Shown here one piece after another: positions 27,715-36,917 of a stretch of DNA of 64,000 bases. The position numbers and the translations under genes were made by a program. The stretch comes from Hyphomicrobiales bacterium (GTDB lineage Bacteria > Pseudomonadota > Alphaproteobacteria > Rhizobiales > Rhizobiaceae), in the NCBI GenBank assembly GCA_900469475.1, contig UBXG01000002.1, forward strand, positions 222,760 to 286,759, given 5' to 3'. The notes under the pieces were generated by a model. It was given only the letters and a program-made list of their open reading frames with translations. It searched no databases and had not been told where the DNA came from. How positions within the stretch are numbered: position 1 is the stretch's first letter; each line of letters begins with the position of its first letter.

Positions 27715-28281
27715 TCAAGTCCTGGCTGTACTCTCCGGCATTACCTTCGTGACGAGCCCGCGAACGTAGTCGGAGTCGGGTGCCTGGTCGAAGAGGATGC
27801 GATAAATGATCGGCGAAATGACGTGATCCATCAGTTCCGTCAAGGTGGGAAAGGGCTCGCCGCACGCCTCTGCCCGTGCGATGAAGACGCTCAATTGACA
27901 GCGCATATAGGTGCCGCATTTCTCCGCGTTTGCACTGTCAGCTGCCGCAAGAACGTCGCGCAGCATTTGCCGGCCAAGCCCCGAGGCCATCTCATCGGCA
28001 TATTGTTCGACCCATGCCGCCAAATCTTCACGCGCGCTGCCGATGCTCGCCGGCTCGCCCTCCGGCCGCAGGTGCGACGCGGCAACGTCGGCCAAAAGCG
28101 CCTGAAGGTCGCCCCAGCGGCGGTAGATCGTCGACGGCGTGACGTTGGCACGCTGCGCGATCAGGGGGATCGTTACATCGGCGCGATCCATGGTTGCCAG
28201 CATATCGCGGACGGATTGATGCACGGCCGCCTGCACTCTGGCGCTGCGCCCGCCGGGGCGGGGATTTTCTCTATAGCCCAT
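27715..28281 (-). CDS. TetR-family repressor of the adjacent MFS exporter
   Basis: The 188-residue protein has a TetR helix-turn-helix (VTIPLIAQRANVTPSTIYRRWGDLQALLADV) followed by a ligand-binding domain of the TetR_C type. I start it at ATG 28281 (MGYRENPRPGG), which leaves a 136-bp region shared with the divergent MFS gene. That arrangement is classic for a drug- or metabolite-sensing repressor of its neighbour. Confidence 0.9.
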   Translation of the reverse strand: MGYRENPRPGGRSARVQAAVHQSVRDMLATMDRADVTIPLIAQRANVTPSTIYRRWGDLQALLADVAASHLRPEGEPASIGSAREDLAAWVEQYADEMASGLGRQMLRDVLAAADSANAEKCGTYMRCQLSVFIARAEACGEPFPTLTELMDHVISPIIYRILFDQAPDSDYVRGLVTKVMPESTART

Positions 28282-28334
28282 AAGCCCTTGCCAATTTTCC
28301 CGTTTTGCGGATCGCGAATGACTAAGGGCATCCA

Positions 28335-28414
28335 CTAACGCAAATTATTTGCTTTTATACGCCAGGCATCCTATATCCGCCTAACGCAATCTTTTAGCTT
28401 TAGGTAGGATATAG
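28335..28414. promoter_or_regulatory. Operator repeats between tetR and the MFS gene
   Basis: The block CTAACGCAA-(N)-TTT-(N)-GCTTTTA at 28335-28357 recurs at 28381-28402 as CTAACGCAATCTTTTAGCTT. The first copy holds the perfect palindrome GCAAA-TTA-TTTGC (28340-28352). Outer arms CTATATCC (28371-28378) and GGATATAG (28407-28414) flank the second copy. These are likely TetR binding sites overlapping both promoters. Confidence 0.65.
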
Positions 28415-28417
28415 TCG

Positions 28418-29650
28418 ATGACCGAACTCGATTCCACCGCCAGCGCTCCGATCTCAGCCGCCAGACGCCTGGCGCCGTTCTATTATGCCGCAACCAGCGC
28501 CTTGTTTTTGGCCGCCTCATCCGCACCGACGCCTCTCTACCGCCTTTATCAGCAGGCCTTCGCCTTCTCGCCGGTGCTGCTCACGGTGATCTTCGCCGTC
28601 TACGCCTTCTCCCTTCTCGCCGCGCTGCTCATCGTTGGCTCGATTTCGGACCATCTTGGGCGCCGACCGGTGATCTTCACATCGATCCTCCTCAATATGG
28701 TGGCCACAGCGCTGTTTTTAATGGCTCGAGGTCCGGATTGGCTGATTGCCGCTCGCATCGTGCAGGGCTTTGCGACGGGCACTGCCATCAGTTCGATCGG
28801 CGCCGCCCTTGTCGATCTCGATCCGATCACGGGATCGATCACCAACAGTCTTGCCCCGCTTGCCGGCATGGCGATCGGCGCGATCGGTACGAGCCTGCTG
28901 ATACAGTTCGCGCCGGCTCCGACCGTGCTTGTCTATGTCGTGACACTTGCCCTGCTGACGCTGCAAGCCGCGCTGCTATGGATGGTGCCGGAAACAACGA
29001 GCCGACGGCCCGGCGTATTCGCATCGCTGAAGCCGGAAGTCGCCGTTCCCAAGCAGGCACGCCGGACGCTGCTGGCGCTGACGCCGATCAATATTGCCGT
29101 CTGGGCGCTTGCCGGCTTCTATCTATCGCTGGTGCCTTCGCTGGTCAGCGCGACGACCGGCAGCACGGCGCCACTGGTCGGCGGCTCCGTGGTCGCAGCC
29201 TTGACGATCAGCGGCGCTGCCGCCGTCTTCCTACTGCGCCGGAGATCCGCCACCATGATCATGAAGTTCGGCATACCGACCATGAGCCTCGGCATACTGA
29301 CCATCATCGCCGGCATGCATGCGGCTGAAGTGTCGATCCTCGCGCTCGGAACTCTAATTGCCGGCTCGGGCTTCGGGGCAGCTTTTCTCGGCACGGTAAG
29401 AAGCATCATGCCGCTGGCCAAGCCCGACGAACGCGCCGGGCTGCTTTCGGCCTTCTACGTTCAGAGCTACCTCGCCTTCAGCGTCCCCGCTATCCTGGCC
29501 GGCTTTCTGTCGAAGGCTCTCGGCTTTGCCGAAGCCGCCGATATCTACGCGGCGGCGATCCTTCTGCTCATCGGTTGGGGTGTCGTTGCGTTGAGGGCGG
29601 GGCAAGAGAAAATGGTTGAGCGAGGTCAGGCCGGGCAACGCAGCCAATAG
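28418..29650 (+). CDS. MFS exporter
   Basis: The 410-residue protein has 12 predicted membrane helices and the MFS loop motif GSISDHLGRRPVIF between TM2 and TM3. It is probably a proton-driven efflux pump or sugar/metabolite exporter controlled by the divergent TetR protein. The ATG at 28418 is preceded by TAGGTAGGATATAG. The substrate is not evident. Confidence 0.9.
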   Translation: MTELDSTASAPISAARRLAPFYYAATSALFLAASSAPTPLYRLYQQAFAFSPVLLTVIFAVYAFSLLAALLIVGSISDHLGRRPVIFTSILLNMVATALFLMARGPDWLIAARIVQGFATGTAISSIGAALVDLDPITGSITNSLAPLAGMAIGAIGTSLLIQFAPAPTVLVYVVTLALLTLQAALLWMVPETTSRRPGVFASLKPEVAVPKQARRTLLALTPINIAVWALAGFYLSLVPSLVSATTGSTAPLVGGSVVAALTISGAAAVFLLRRRSATMIMKFGIPTMSLGILTIIAGMHAAEVSILALGTLIAGSGFGAAFLGTVRSIMPLAKPDERAGLLSAFYVQSYLAFSVPAILAGFLSKALGFAEAADIYAAAILLLIGWGVVALRAGQEKMVERGQAGQRSQ

Positions 29651-30897
29651 CGCTTGAAGACTTCGATACCAGTGCCGTACGGCTCACGCATCTTACCCCA
29701 TGCGCTGGTCGCGCTTTCCACCAAAGTATCCTCATCAACAGGAACAAGGTTAACCGGCAACGCTGACGACAAAACCGCCCGACGATACCACGCAGTAGCC
29801 TCCTTTCGCTGCCGCTCAGCGATGACGCTTGTCCCATCGGCAGGCGGAACATGGAAACGTTCCGGATGCTGCTTCGCGTCCAGCATCGGATCGTGAAGCG
29901 GCACGCGCAGAAGCTCGCGGTCACCCGCAAGCCGCAGTTCAAATTCATCCTGCGCCGGTGGTACCGGGCGATCTTCTGAAGAGGAGGAATCTGCGACGTG
30001 CGCCGTCAGGATCGGCAAGGGCTGATGCTCCGCCCTCATTTCGATACGGCGGATATGGCAGAGATCCGCGACCGTCCTATTCCTGATATCGGAGCGAGAG
30101 AGTTCATCGACTATTGTCCAAGCACCTTGCATTTTCTGTACGAAGGGCACCAATCCATCCGCGCCATAGGATAGAAACGCGGCCTGTTCTGTCATTCTTT
30201 TCTTCATCGTATTCACGAGCTGAATATTCCGCGCGTTTCTCGCGCCATCTTCCGGGTCGCTAGGGCATCGCACCCCAAAACTCATCCTGGAAGGTTCAGC
30301 CGTATTTGTAATGACGACGACGTCATCACTGAGAGGCAAGATGCCTCCCTCTTGAACGCTCCTTTGTATCAGCAGTCCGCGCTGGAGTGCCATCGCTGCG
30401 TCCGTGGATTTATCGAGACCGAGTCGTTGCATCTCATCTTGAACGTTGGATATCCAATAGAAATTGCCCCCACCTGTCAGACGCAGCTCAAACCGACTTG
30501 AGCCTTCCCGGCCGATCCAGCCGTCAAAGATCGGACTGCCCGAGCGAGGTTGGTTGAAATGCGTTCTTATACCCGCGCACAGCATCTTCGGACCGTCTGC
30601 GGGAACATCGCCGGGATAAAAATCCGGCGGTATGTTGGCCCAGTCGCCGGGCAGTATCTTGAAGAGGGTTTGCGGATTCAAATCCGGGCCGATATCGAAT
30701 GCCTGCACCAGCCTATCGGTGATAGCTTGCACGCGCGCGCCGGCACTCAGCTCAGCGGGTTTGGACGGCACGACCGGTGCATCCTGAGCCAAGAGCGACG
30801 ATGACAAGAACGTCCCGTAGGCTAGCCATATTAGCACGGCAAGGGCGACATGACCTCGCCGCCCAGTCAAAAACACCCAGACTGCTTTCAGCGCCAT
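29626..30897 (-). CDS. Exported protein of unknown function
   Basis: The 423-residue product begins with a basic stretch and a hydrophobic segment (HVALAVLIWLAYGTFLSSSL) ending AQDAP, a signal peptide or anchor, so it is likely periplasmic. Four Cys residues in the mature part (MLCAGIR, GVRCPSD, ADLCHIRR, WLRCPA) could form two disulfides. I recognise no family. Its 3' end overlaps that of the MFS gene by 25 bp tail-to-tail. Its base composition is slightly lower in GC than its neighbours, which may hint at an accessory origin. Confidence 0.65.
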   Translation of the reverse strand: MALKAVWVFLTGRRGHVALAVLIWLAYGTFLSSSLLAQDAPVVPSKPAELSAGARVQAITDRLVQAFDIGPDLNPQTLFKILPGDWANIPPDFYPGDVPADGPKMLCAGIRTHFNQPRSGSPIFDGWIGREGSSRFELRLTGGGNFYWISNVQDEMQRLGLDKSTDAAMALQRGLLIQRSVQEGGILPLSDDVVVITNTAEPSRMSFGVRCPSDPEDGARNARNIQLVNTMKKRMTEQAAFLSYGADGLVPFVQKMQGAWTIVDELSRSDIRNRTVADLCHIRRIEMRAEHQPLPILTAHVADSSSSEDRPVPPAQDEFELRLAGDRELLRVPLHDPMLDAKQHPERFHVPPADGTSVIAERQRKEATAWYRRAVLSSALPVNLVPVDEDTLVESATSAWGKMREPYGTGIEVFKRYWLRCPA

Positions 30898-31117
30898 CTA
30901 TCGACCTAATCATTATTGCGATGATGAAGACTACCAGCCGCAGAGCTTGACAATATAGCCTCTCCGCGCGGCGACTATGCCGATATCCACAACCATGAGC
31001 GGTCAGCGCGCGCTCAAGCATCACACTGGACGAGCTGACTTCTTATCTCGATTTTCCAGCGGTTCACGATATCGCCTGACTACAGCCGATCAGCTTCACG
31101 CAAATGGCAAACAGAAA
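30898..31117. other. Intergenic region between two minus-strand genes
   Basis: About 220 bases with no supported gene. The region probably holds the promoter of the unknown exported protein, read leftward, but no clear boxes stand out. Confidence 0.35.
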
Positions 31118-31142
31118 GGGCCGCTCCCGACAGAAACGGCCC
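31118..31142 (-). terminator. Terminator of the fatty-acid oxidation operon
   Basis: Arms GGGCCG and CGGCCC at 31118-31123 and 31137-31142 lie 30 bp past the FadJ-like stop. Read leftward the hairpin is followed by TTTCTGTTTG. Confidence 0.6.
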
Positions 31143-31172
31143 GTTATTTGTCGTCAATAACAACTTATTGTC

Positions 31173-33383
31173 TTACGCGGCTTTTGCGACGCGATACGGA
31201 TCGAAGCGACCATAGAAAGTCTCACCCTTGGCGGCCATGTCCTTCAGCAGCGCCGTCGGCTGGAAATGCGGGCCGTAGGCGGTGGCCAGCTTTTCGCAGA
31301 GTTCGACGAAAGCTTTGACGCCCATGCCGTCGATATAGGACAGCGCGCCGCCGGTATAGGGGGCGAAGCCGAAGCCGAGGATGGAGCCAACATCGGCCTC
31401 GCGCGGATCGGTGACGATGCCTTCTTCAATGGTGCGGGCGGCTTCCAGTGCGATGGTCACGAGGAAGCGCTGCTTCAACACGTTGACATCAACCTCGTCG
31501 GCCTTCTTTTGCGGATAGAGATCCTTGAGACCCGGCCATAGCGACTTCTTCGCCGGCTTCGGCGGATAGTCGTAGAAACCCTTGGAGTTCTTCCGGCCCA
31601 GGCGTCCCTCGCCTTCCACAAGGCCGGTGACGAGCTGCATATGACGCGGGTCGACCGCTTTCTCGCCGAGATCGGCGATGGTCGCCTTCAGGATCTTGTA
31701 GGAGAGATCGATGGCGACTTCATCGTTGAGCGCCAGCGGCCCGACGGGCATGCCGGCCATCTTGGCGGCATTCTCGATCATCGCAGCGGGTACGCCCTCG
31801 ATCAGCATGTCATAGGCTTCATGGATGTAGCGGAACACGCAGCGATTGACGAAGAAGCCGCGCGTGTCGTTGACAACGATCGGCGTCTTTTTTATCGCCG
31901 CGACGTAGTCGAGCGCGACGGCAATGGCACGGTCGCCCGTTTCCTTGCCGAGGATGACTTCGGTCAGCATCATCTTCTCGACAGGCGAGAAGAAGTGGAC
32001 GCCGATGAAATCGGCCGGGCGCTTGGAATTCTTGGCAAGGCCTGTGATCGGCAGCGTCGAGGTGTTGGAGGCGAAGACGGCGCCGGCCGGTAGCACGGCT
32101 TCGACGGCCTCGATGACGGCCTTCTTGACTTCGCGATCCTCGAACACCGCCTCGATGACGAGATCGGCATCCTTCAGGTCGGCGTAATCGGCCGAAGGTG
32201 TGATGCGGGACAGAAGGGCCGCGCCCTCATCCTGCGTCAGCCTTCCCTTACCGACCGAGTCCTTGACCAGCCCTTCGCCGACGCCCTTGCCCTTGGTTGC
32301 AGCCTCGATGTCGCGGTCGATGAGGGTGACGGGAATGCCCGCGGCGGCCGTGACATAGGCGATGGACGCACCCATGAAGCCGGCGCCGACGACACCGACC
32401 TTCTTCAGCTCTGTCTTCGGCTGACCTGCCGGGCGGCGGGCGCCCTTGCCGAGTTCCTGCATGGAGATGAACAGCGAGCGGATCATCGAATAGGCTTCGG
32501 TGGTCTGCAGCACATGCGTGAAGTAGCGCTGCTCGATCTTCAGGCCGGTATCGAAGGGAACCTGCAAGCCTTCATAAACGCATTTGAGGATGGCGAGTGC
32601 TGCCGGATAATTGCCCGAGGTTTCGCGGCGCAGGATGGCGGGCGCTGCCGGCCAGAGCTGAGCTGCAGCAGGCGTCCAGATGCCGCCACCGGGTGCCTTG
32701 AAGCCCTTTTCATCCCAGGGTGCCACAGGCTTCAGGCCGTCCTTGATCATCTGCTTGGCAACCGGGATCAGTTGATCCGGCTCGACCACCTGATGCACGA
32801 GGTTCATCGCCTTGGCGCGTGCTGCCGTCAGCGACTGGCCCGTCGTCATCATCTGCAGGGCGGATTGCGCATCCGTCAGGCGCGCGATGCGCTGGGTGCC
32901 GCCAGCGCCGGGGAAGATGCCGACCTTGACCTCGGGCAGCGCGATCTTGACGCTCTTGGCGCTCGACGCGACGCGGCCGTGGCAGGCGAGCGACAGTTCG
33001 AAAGCGCCGCCCATGCAGGTACCGTTGATGGCCGAAACCCAGGGCTTGCCGCAGGTTTCGAGCTTACGGAACAGACCCGTCATGCGGCCGACGAGATCGA
33101 AGAGCTTCTTCGCGGCTGCTGCCGGGTCTTTGGCCTTCTCCTCCTGATAGAAGGAAAACATCGACTTGATCATCGAGAGATCGGCGCCGCCGGAGAAGGA
33201 AGACTTGCCCGAGGTGAAGACCACGCCCTTGACGGCGGCATCGGCAACCGTTGCATCGATGATGGCGTTCAGCTCTTCGAGGATCTCGGCGGTGAAGACG
33301 TTCATGGACTTGCCGGGCATGTCCCAGGTGACAAGCGCGATGCCGTCTGCGTCGGTCTCAACGGTGAAATTTGTGTAAGCCAT
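31173..33383 (-). CDS. fadJ: Fatty-acid oxidation multienzyme: enoyl-CoA hydratase / 3-hydroxyacyl-CoA dehydrogenase
   Basis: The 736-residue bifunctional protein performs the hydration and second oxidation of beta-oxidation. The N-terminal crotonase domain has [16 protein letters not shown] and [17 protein letters not shown]. The NAD-binding domain starts near residue 330 ([21 protein letters not shown]), then [14 protein letters not shown] and the C-terminal dehydrogenase domains. The start at ATG 33383 ([11 protein letters not shown]) lies 13 bp after the thiolase stop. FadB and FadJ cannot be separated by eye, so the symbol is provisional. Confidence 0.93.
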   Translation of the reverse strand: MAYTNFTVETDADGIALVTWDMPGKSMNVFTAEILEELNAIIDATVADAAVKGVVFTSGKSSFSGGADLSMIKSMFSFYQEEKAKDPAAAAKKLFDLVGRMTGLFRKLETCGKPWVSAINGTCMGGAFELSLACHGRVASSAKSVKIALPEVKVGIFPGAGGTQRIARLTDAQSALQMMTTGQSLTAARAKAMNLVHQVVEPDQLIPVAKQMIKDGLKPVAPWDEKGFKAPGGGIWTPAAAQLWPAAPAILRRETSGNYPAALAILKCVYEGLQVPFDTGLKIEQRYFTHVLQTTEAYSMIRSLFISMQELGKGARRPAGQPKTELKKVGVVGAGFMGASIAYVTAAAGIPVTLIDRDIEAATKGKGVGEGLVKDSVGKGRLTQDEGAALLSRITPSADYADLKDADLVIEAVFEDREVKKAVIEAVEAVLPAGAVFASNTSTLPITGLAKNSKRPADFIGVHFFSPVEKMMLTEVILGKETGDRAIAVALDYVAAIKKTPIVVNDTRGFFVNRCVFRYIHEAYDMLIEGVPAAMIENAAKMAGMPVGPLALNDEVAIDLSYKILKATIADLGEKAVDPRHMQLVTGLVEGEGRLGRKNSKGFYDYPPKPAKKSLWPGLKDLYPQKKADEVDVNVLKQRFLVTIALEAARTIEEGIVTDPREADVGSILGFGFAPYTGGALSYIDGMGVKAFVELCEKLATAYGPHFQPTALLKDMAAKGETFYGRFDPYRVAKAA

Positions 33384-33396
33384 TGGTTTCCCCTCC

Positions 33397-34605
33397 TCAG
33401 ACGCGTTCGATGATCGTGGCGGTGCCCATGCCGGCGCCAATGCAGAGCGTTACGAGCGCTGTGTTGAGATCGCGGCGTTCCAGCTCGTCGAGTACGGTGC
33501 CGAGGATCATCGCGCCGGTTGCACCGAGCGGATGCCCCATGGCAATCGCGCCGCCATTGACGTTGATCTTGTCATGCGGAATGTCGAAAGCCTGCATATA
33601 GCGCAGCACGACGGCGGCGAAGGCTTCGTTGAGTTCGAAGAGGTCGATATCGGCAAGCGTCATGCCGGTGCGCTTCAGCAGCTTCTCGGTGACATCGACC
33701 GGGCCGGTCAGCATCAGCGCCGGGTCGGAGCCGATATTGGCGAAGGCCTTGATGCGGCCGCGCGGCTTCAGGCCCATGCTCTCACCGCCCGCCTTGGAGC
33801 CGAGCAGCACGGCGGCAGCACCATCGACGATGCCGGAGGAATTGCCGGCGTGATGCACGTAATTGATGCGCTCGACTTCCGGATGCGCCTGAATACCGAC
33901 GGCCTCGAAGCCGCCCATTTCGCCCGGCAGCTGGAAGGACGGATTGAGCGAGGCGAGCGCCTGCATATCGGTACCGGGGCGCATGTGCTCGTCGCGGTCG
34001 AGAATTGTCAGGCCGTTGATATCCTTCACCGGAATGACGGAATTCTTGAAATAGCCCTTTTCCCAGGCGTGGGCAGCACGCTTCTGGCTCTCGACGGCAT
34101 AGGCATCGACGTCATCGCGCGAGAAGCCGTATTTGGTGGCGATGAGATCGGCCGATACGCCCTGCGGCATGAAGTAGGCCGGGAAGTTGACCGAGGGGTC
34201 CATGAACCAGGCGCCGCCGGACATGCCCAAGCCGACACGCGACATGCTTTCGACGCCGCCGGCAATGACGATATCATCAGCCCCTTGAGCGATCTTCGCC
34301 GCACCAAAATTGACGGCATCGAGGCCGGAGGCGCAGAAACGCGAAATCTGCATGCCAGGCGCCTTGGTAGAATAGCCGGCCTCGAAGGCGGCACCCCTCG
34401 GGATAACCGCACCGGCTTCCATGACCGGATCGACGCAGCCCATAATGATGTCGTCAACCGTTGCGGTATCGAGACCGTTGCGATCGCGGATCGCCTCCAG
34501 CGTCTTGGCGGCAAGGCGAACGGAGGGCACTTCGTGCAGCGCACCATCCTTCTTGCCGCGCCCGCGCGGCGTGCGCACGTGGTCGTAAATGAAAACCTCG
34601 GTCAT
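33397..34605 (-). CDS. fadA: Acetyl-CoA C-acyltransferase (3-ketoacyl-CoA thiolase)
   Basis: The 402-residue thiolase cleaves 3-ketoacyl-CoA in the last step of beta-oxidation. It has the nucleophilic Cys in [15 protein letters not shown], the His motif [18 protein letters not shown], and the second active-site Cys in [15 protein letters not shown]. It lies between the acyl-CoA dehydrogenase and FadJ-like genes on one transcript, 35 bp after the former. Confidence 0.94.
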   Translation of the reverse strand: MTEVFIYDHVRTPRGRGKKDGALHEVPSVRLAAKTLEAIRDRNGLDTATVDDIIMGCVDPVMEAGAVIPRGAAFEAGYSTKAPGMQISRFCASGLDAVNFGAAKIAQGADDIVIAGGVESMSRVGLGMSGGAWFMDPSVNFPAYFMPQGVSADLIATKYGFSRDDVDAYAVESQKRAAHAWEKGYFKNSVIPVKDINGLTILDRDEHMRPGTDMQALASLNPSFQLPGEMGGFEAVGIQAHPEVERINYVHHAGNSSGIVDGAAAVLLGSKAGGESMGLKPRGRIKAFANIGSDPALMLTGPVDVTEKLLKRTGMTLADIDLFELNEAFAAVVLRYMQAFDIPHDKINVNGGAIAMGHPLGATGAMILGTVLDELERRDLNTALVTLCIGAGMGTATIIERV

Positions 34606-34640
34606 GTCTCATCTCCCTGCAGCAGCTAACGCCGCCTTGC

Positions 34641-36437
34641 TCAAAAGGCTTCCGCCGCCAGTTCCATCATCGTATCAGCGCCGGTTTCGATGCGGGCCTT
34701 GCGCAATGCCGTTTCCGGCATGATGCGCTCCATGTAGAACCGTGCCGTGACAAGCTTGTTCTTCAGATAATCCTCACGCGCGCTGTCGCCGCCCGCAAGG
34801 CCTGCTTGAGCCGCCTTGGCCATCTTCGCCCACATGTAGCCGAGGACGACGAGGCCGAAGAGGTGCATGTAGTCGATCGAGCCGGCGCCGGCATTGTCCG
34901 GCTTTGCCATGGCGTTCTGCATGAACCACATGGTCGCGGCCTGCACGTCATTCAAGCCCTTCTTCAGATGCTTGGTGAAGAAGGCCATCTGCTCGTCGTT
35001 GCGGTTTTCCTCGCAGAAATCGCCGATTTCCTTGAACAACGCCATGACGGCGCGGCCGCCGTTCAGCGCCAGCTTGCGGCCGACGAGATCAAGCGCCTGT
35101 ATGCCGTTGGCACCCTCATAGATCATGGTGATGCGGGCATCGCGGACATACTGGCTCATGCCATGCTCTTCGATATAGCCATGGCCGCCGAAGACCTGCT
35201 GCGCCATCACGGCATGCTCGAAGCCCTTGTCGGTCAGGACACCCTTGAGGATCGGCGTCGCCAGACCGAGGATATCGTCGGCTGCCTGACGCTCCTTCTC
35301 ATCGGGAGAGCGATGGGCGATATCGGACTTCAGCGCCGTCCAGAGCAGGAAGGCGCGGCCGGCCTCGTTGAAGGCACGGATTGTCATCAGCGAGCGGCGG
35401 ATATCCGGATGGACGATGATCGGGTCAGCCTTCTTGTCCGGCGCCTTCGGGCCGGAGAGCGAGCGGCCCTGGATGCGTTCACGCGCATAGTTAGCGGCAT
35501 TCTGATAGGCGATCTCGGCGATGGACAGACCCTGCAGGCCGACGCCGAGGCGCGCTTCATTCATCATGACGAACATGGCATTGAGACCCTTGTTCTCGGC
35601 GCCAATCAGGAAACCCGTAGCCTCGTCGTAATTCATGACGCAGGTGGCGTTGCCGTGGATGCCCATCTTGTGCTCGATCGCGCCGCAGGACACCGGGTTG
35701 CGCGCGCCAAGCGAACCGTCTTCCTTGACGAGGAATTTCGGCACGATAAAGAGCGAGATGCCCTTGGTTCCCTCAGGCGCACCTTCGATGCGAGCAAGGA
35801 CGAGATGGACGATATTGTCCGTCATGTCGTGCTCGCCGGCCGAGATGAATATCTTCTGGCCTGAGATCTTGTAGCTGCCATCAGCCTGAGGCACCGCCTT
35901 GGTGCGCAAGAGGCCGAGATCGGTGCCGCAATGCGGTTCGGTGAGGTTCATGGTGCCAGACCAGCTGCCCTCGACCAATTTCGGCAAGTAAGTCTGCTTC
36001 TGCGCATCGGTGCCATGGACGAGGATCGCTGCGATCGCGCCCTGGGTCAGGCCCGGATACATCATCAGCGACATGTTGGCGGCCGAGGTATACTCGCCGA
36101 CGGCGCAGTGCAGCACGTAGGGAAGGCCCTGCCCGCCGAACTCCTCCGGCACGGCGAGACCCAGCCAGCCACCTTCGCGATAGGCACGATAGGCCTCCTT
36201 GAAACCCTTCGGAGTCGAGACCGTGCCATCGTCATGGCGCACGCAGCCTTCCTGATCGCCGGAATAGTTAAGCGGGAAAAGCACCTCTTCCGACAGCTTG
36301 GCCGCCTCGCCGACGATCGCCTCGATCATGTCGGGCGTGGCATCGGCATAACCGGGAAGATTGTTGTAGCGCTCCAGCCCGAGCACATCGTTCAGGACGA
36401 AGAGCGTATCGTTCACCGGGGCCTTGTAGACTGGCAT
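34641..36437 (-). CDS. Acyl-CoA dehydrogenase, long form with C-terminal extension
   Basis: The 598-residue flavoenzyme makes the first oxidation of acyl-CoA to enoyl-CoA. Its length, about 200 residues more than short ACADs, reflects the N-terminal domain and the C-terminal extension typical of this bacterial subgroup. FAD/substrate motifs include [19 protein letters not shown] and [12 protein letters not shown]. The catalytic-base region is [14 protein letters not shown]. First gene of the fad operon; a strong operator-like palindrome lies 68 bp upstream. Confidence 0.92.
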   Translation of the reverse strand: MPVYKAPVNDTLFVLNDVLGLERYNNLPGYADATPDMIEAIVGEAAKLSEEVLFPLNYSGDQEGCVRHDDGTVSTPKGFKEAYRAYREGGWLGLAVPEEFGGQGLPYVLHCAVGEYTSAANMSLMMYPGLTQGAIAAILVHGTDAQKQTYLPKLVEGSWSGTMNLTEPHCGTDLGLLRTKAVPQADGSYKISGQKIFISAGEHDMTDNIVHLVLARIEGAPEGTKGISLFIVPKFLVKEDGSLGARNPVSCGAIEHKMGIHGNATCVMNYDEATGFLIGAENKGLNAMFVMMNEARLGVGLQGLSIAEIAYQNAANYARERIQGRSLSGPKAPDKKADPIIVHPDIRRSLMTIRAFNEAGRAFLLWTALKSDIAHRSPDEKERQAADDILGLATPILKGVLTDKGFEHAVMAQQVFGGHGYIEEHGMSQYVRDARITMIYEGANGIQALDLVGRKLALNGGRAVMALFKEIGDFCEENRNDEQMAFFTKHLKKGLNDVQAATMWFMQNAMAKPDNAGAGSIDYMHLFGLVVLGYMWAKMAKAAQAGLAGGDSAREDYLKNKLVTARFYMERIMPETALRKARIETGADTMMELAAEAF

Positions 36438-36504
36438 TTCTCGAATTCCTCCAATTCGCCGCCGGACCTTTAGATTCCGGCCACTGTCATACTCTTACAA
36501 AATA

Positions 36505-36526
36505 TTGACGTTTGCGTAAACGTCAA
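36505..36526 (-). promoter_or_regulatory. Operator overlapping the fad operon promoter
   Basis: Arms TTGACGTTTGC and GTAAACGTCAA form a 22-bp palindrome with 10 of 11 pairs matched. Read leftward, TTGACG is a good -35 and TATTTT, 16 bp further, a good -10, so the operator covers the promoter. The base pattern resembles sites of LiuR- or FadR/PsrA-type regulators of acyl-CoA catabolism. Confidence 0.75.
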
Positions 36527-36917
36527 ATTCGTGTCTCGCGGTGAAATTTTGGTGAAGCCGGTGAGGAAGAGCATTCCGCATATCGCCGATACGCCCCTCC
36601 CCCTCGGCAACCGGGCACCGCCTGCGTGCAAGAATATCAGGCCGTGGGACAGCAGAACCGAAATAAAAGGTTAAGACTTCCCACAAACTTAACGAGTTGT
36701 TTACCACGTTTCGTAAATTGTAAGAGTTGAGCAGCAGTGCTTCGGGTTTCTTCAACTTATGCTTGGAAATCGCGCTGTCTTTGCCGCTCTGTTTGAGGAA
36801 AGCCAATACATTTATCCCTTTCCGAACGACGGATGCAGACAGCGCGGCGATATAGCAACGTCTTCTTCCATCAGCATGACGGCCCGGGGTGGTCCATAGT
36901 TCAAGGCGAGCAAAGAT
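36527..36917. other. Intergenic region upstream of podJ
   Basis: About 390 bp with no supported gene. The sequence turns AT-rich from 36655. It contains TTAA at 36671-36674 and a CtrA-like box TTAA-N7-TTTACC at 36689-36705. A short open frame on the minus strand (36495-36806) covers the fad operator and has no family-like sequence, so I do not call it. Confidence 0.5.
36689..36705 (+). promoter_or_regulatory. CtrA-like box upstream of podJ
   Basis: TTAA-CGAGTTG-TTTACC differs by one base from the CtrA consensus TTAA-N7-TTAAC, about 215 bp before podJ. CtrA is the cell-cycle master regulator in alphaproteobacteria. Confidence 0.45.

Noticed and set aside
36495..36806. 103-codon minus-strand frame between the fad operon and podJ
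   Set aside because: It covers the fad operator and a promoter-like region, and its product resembles no protein.
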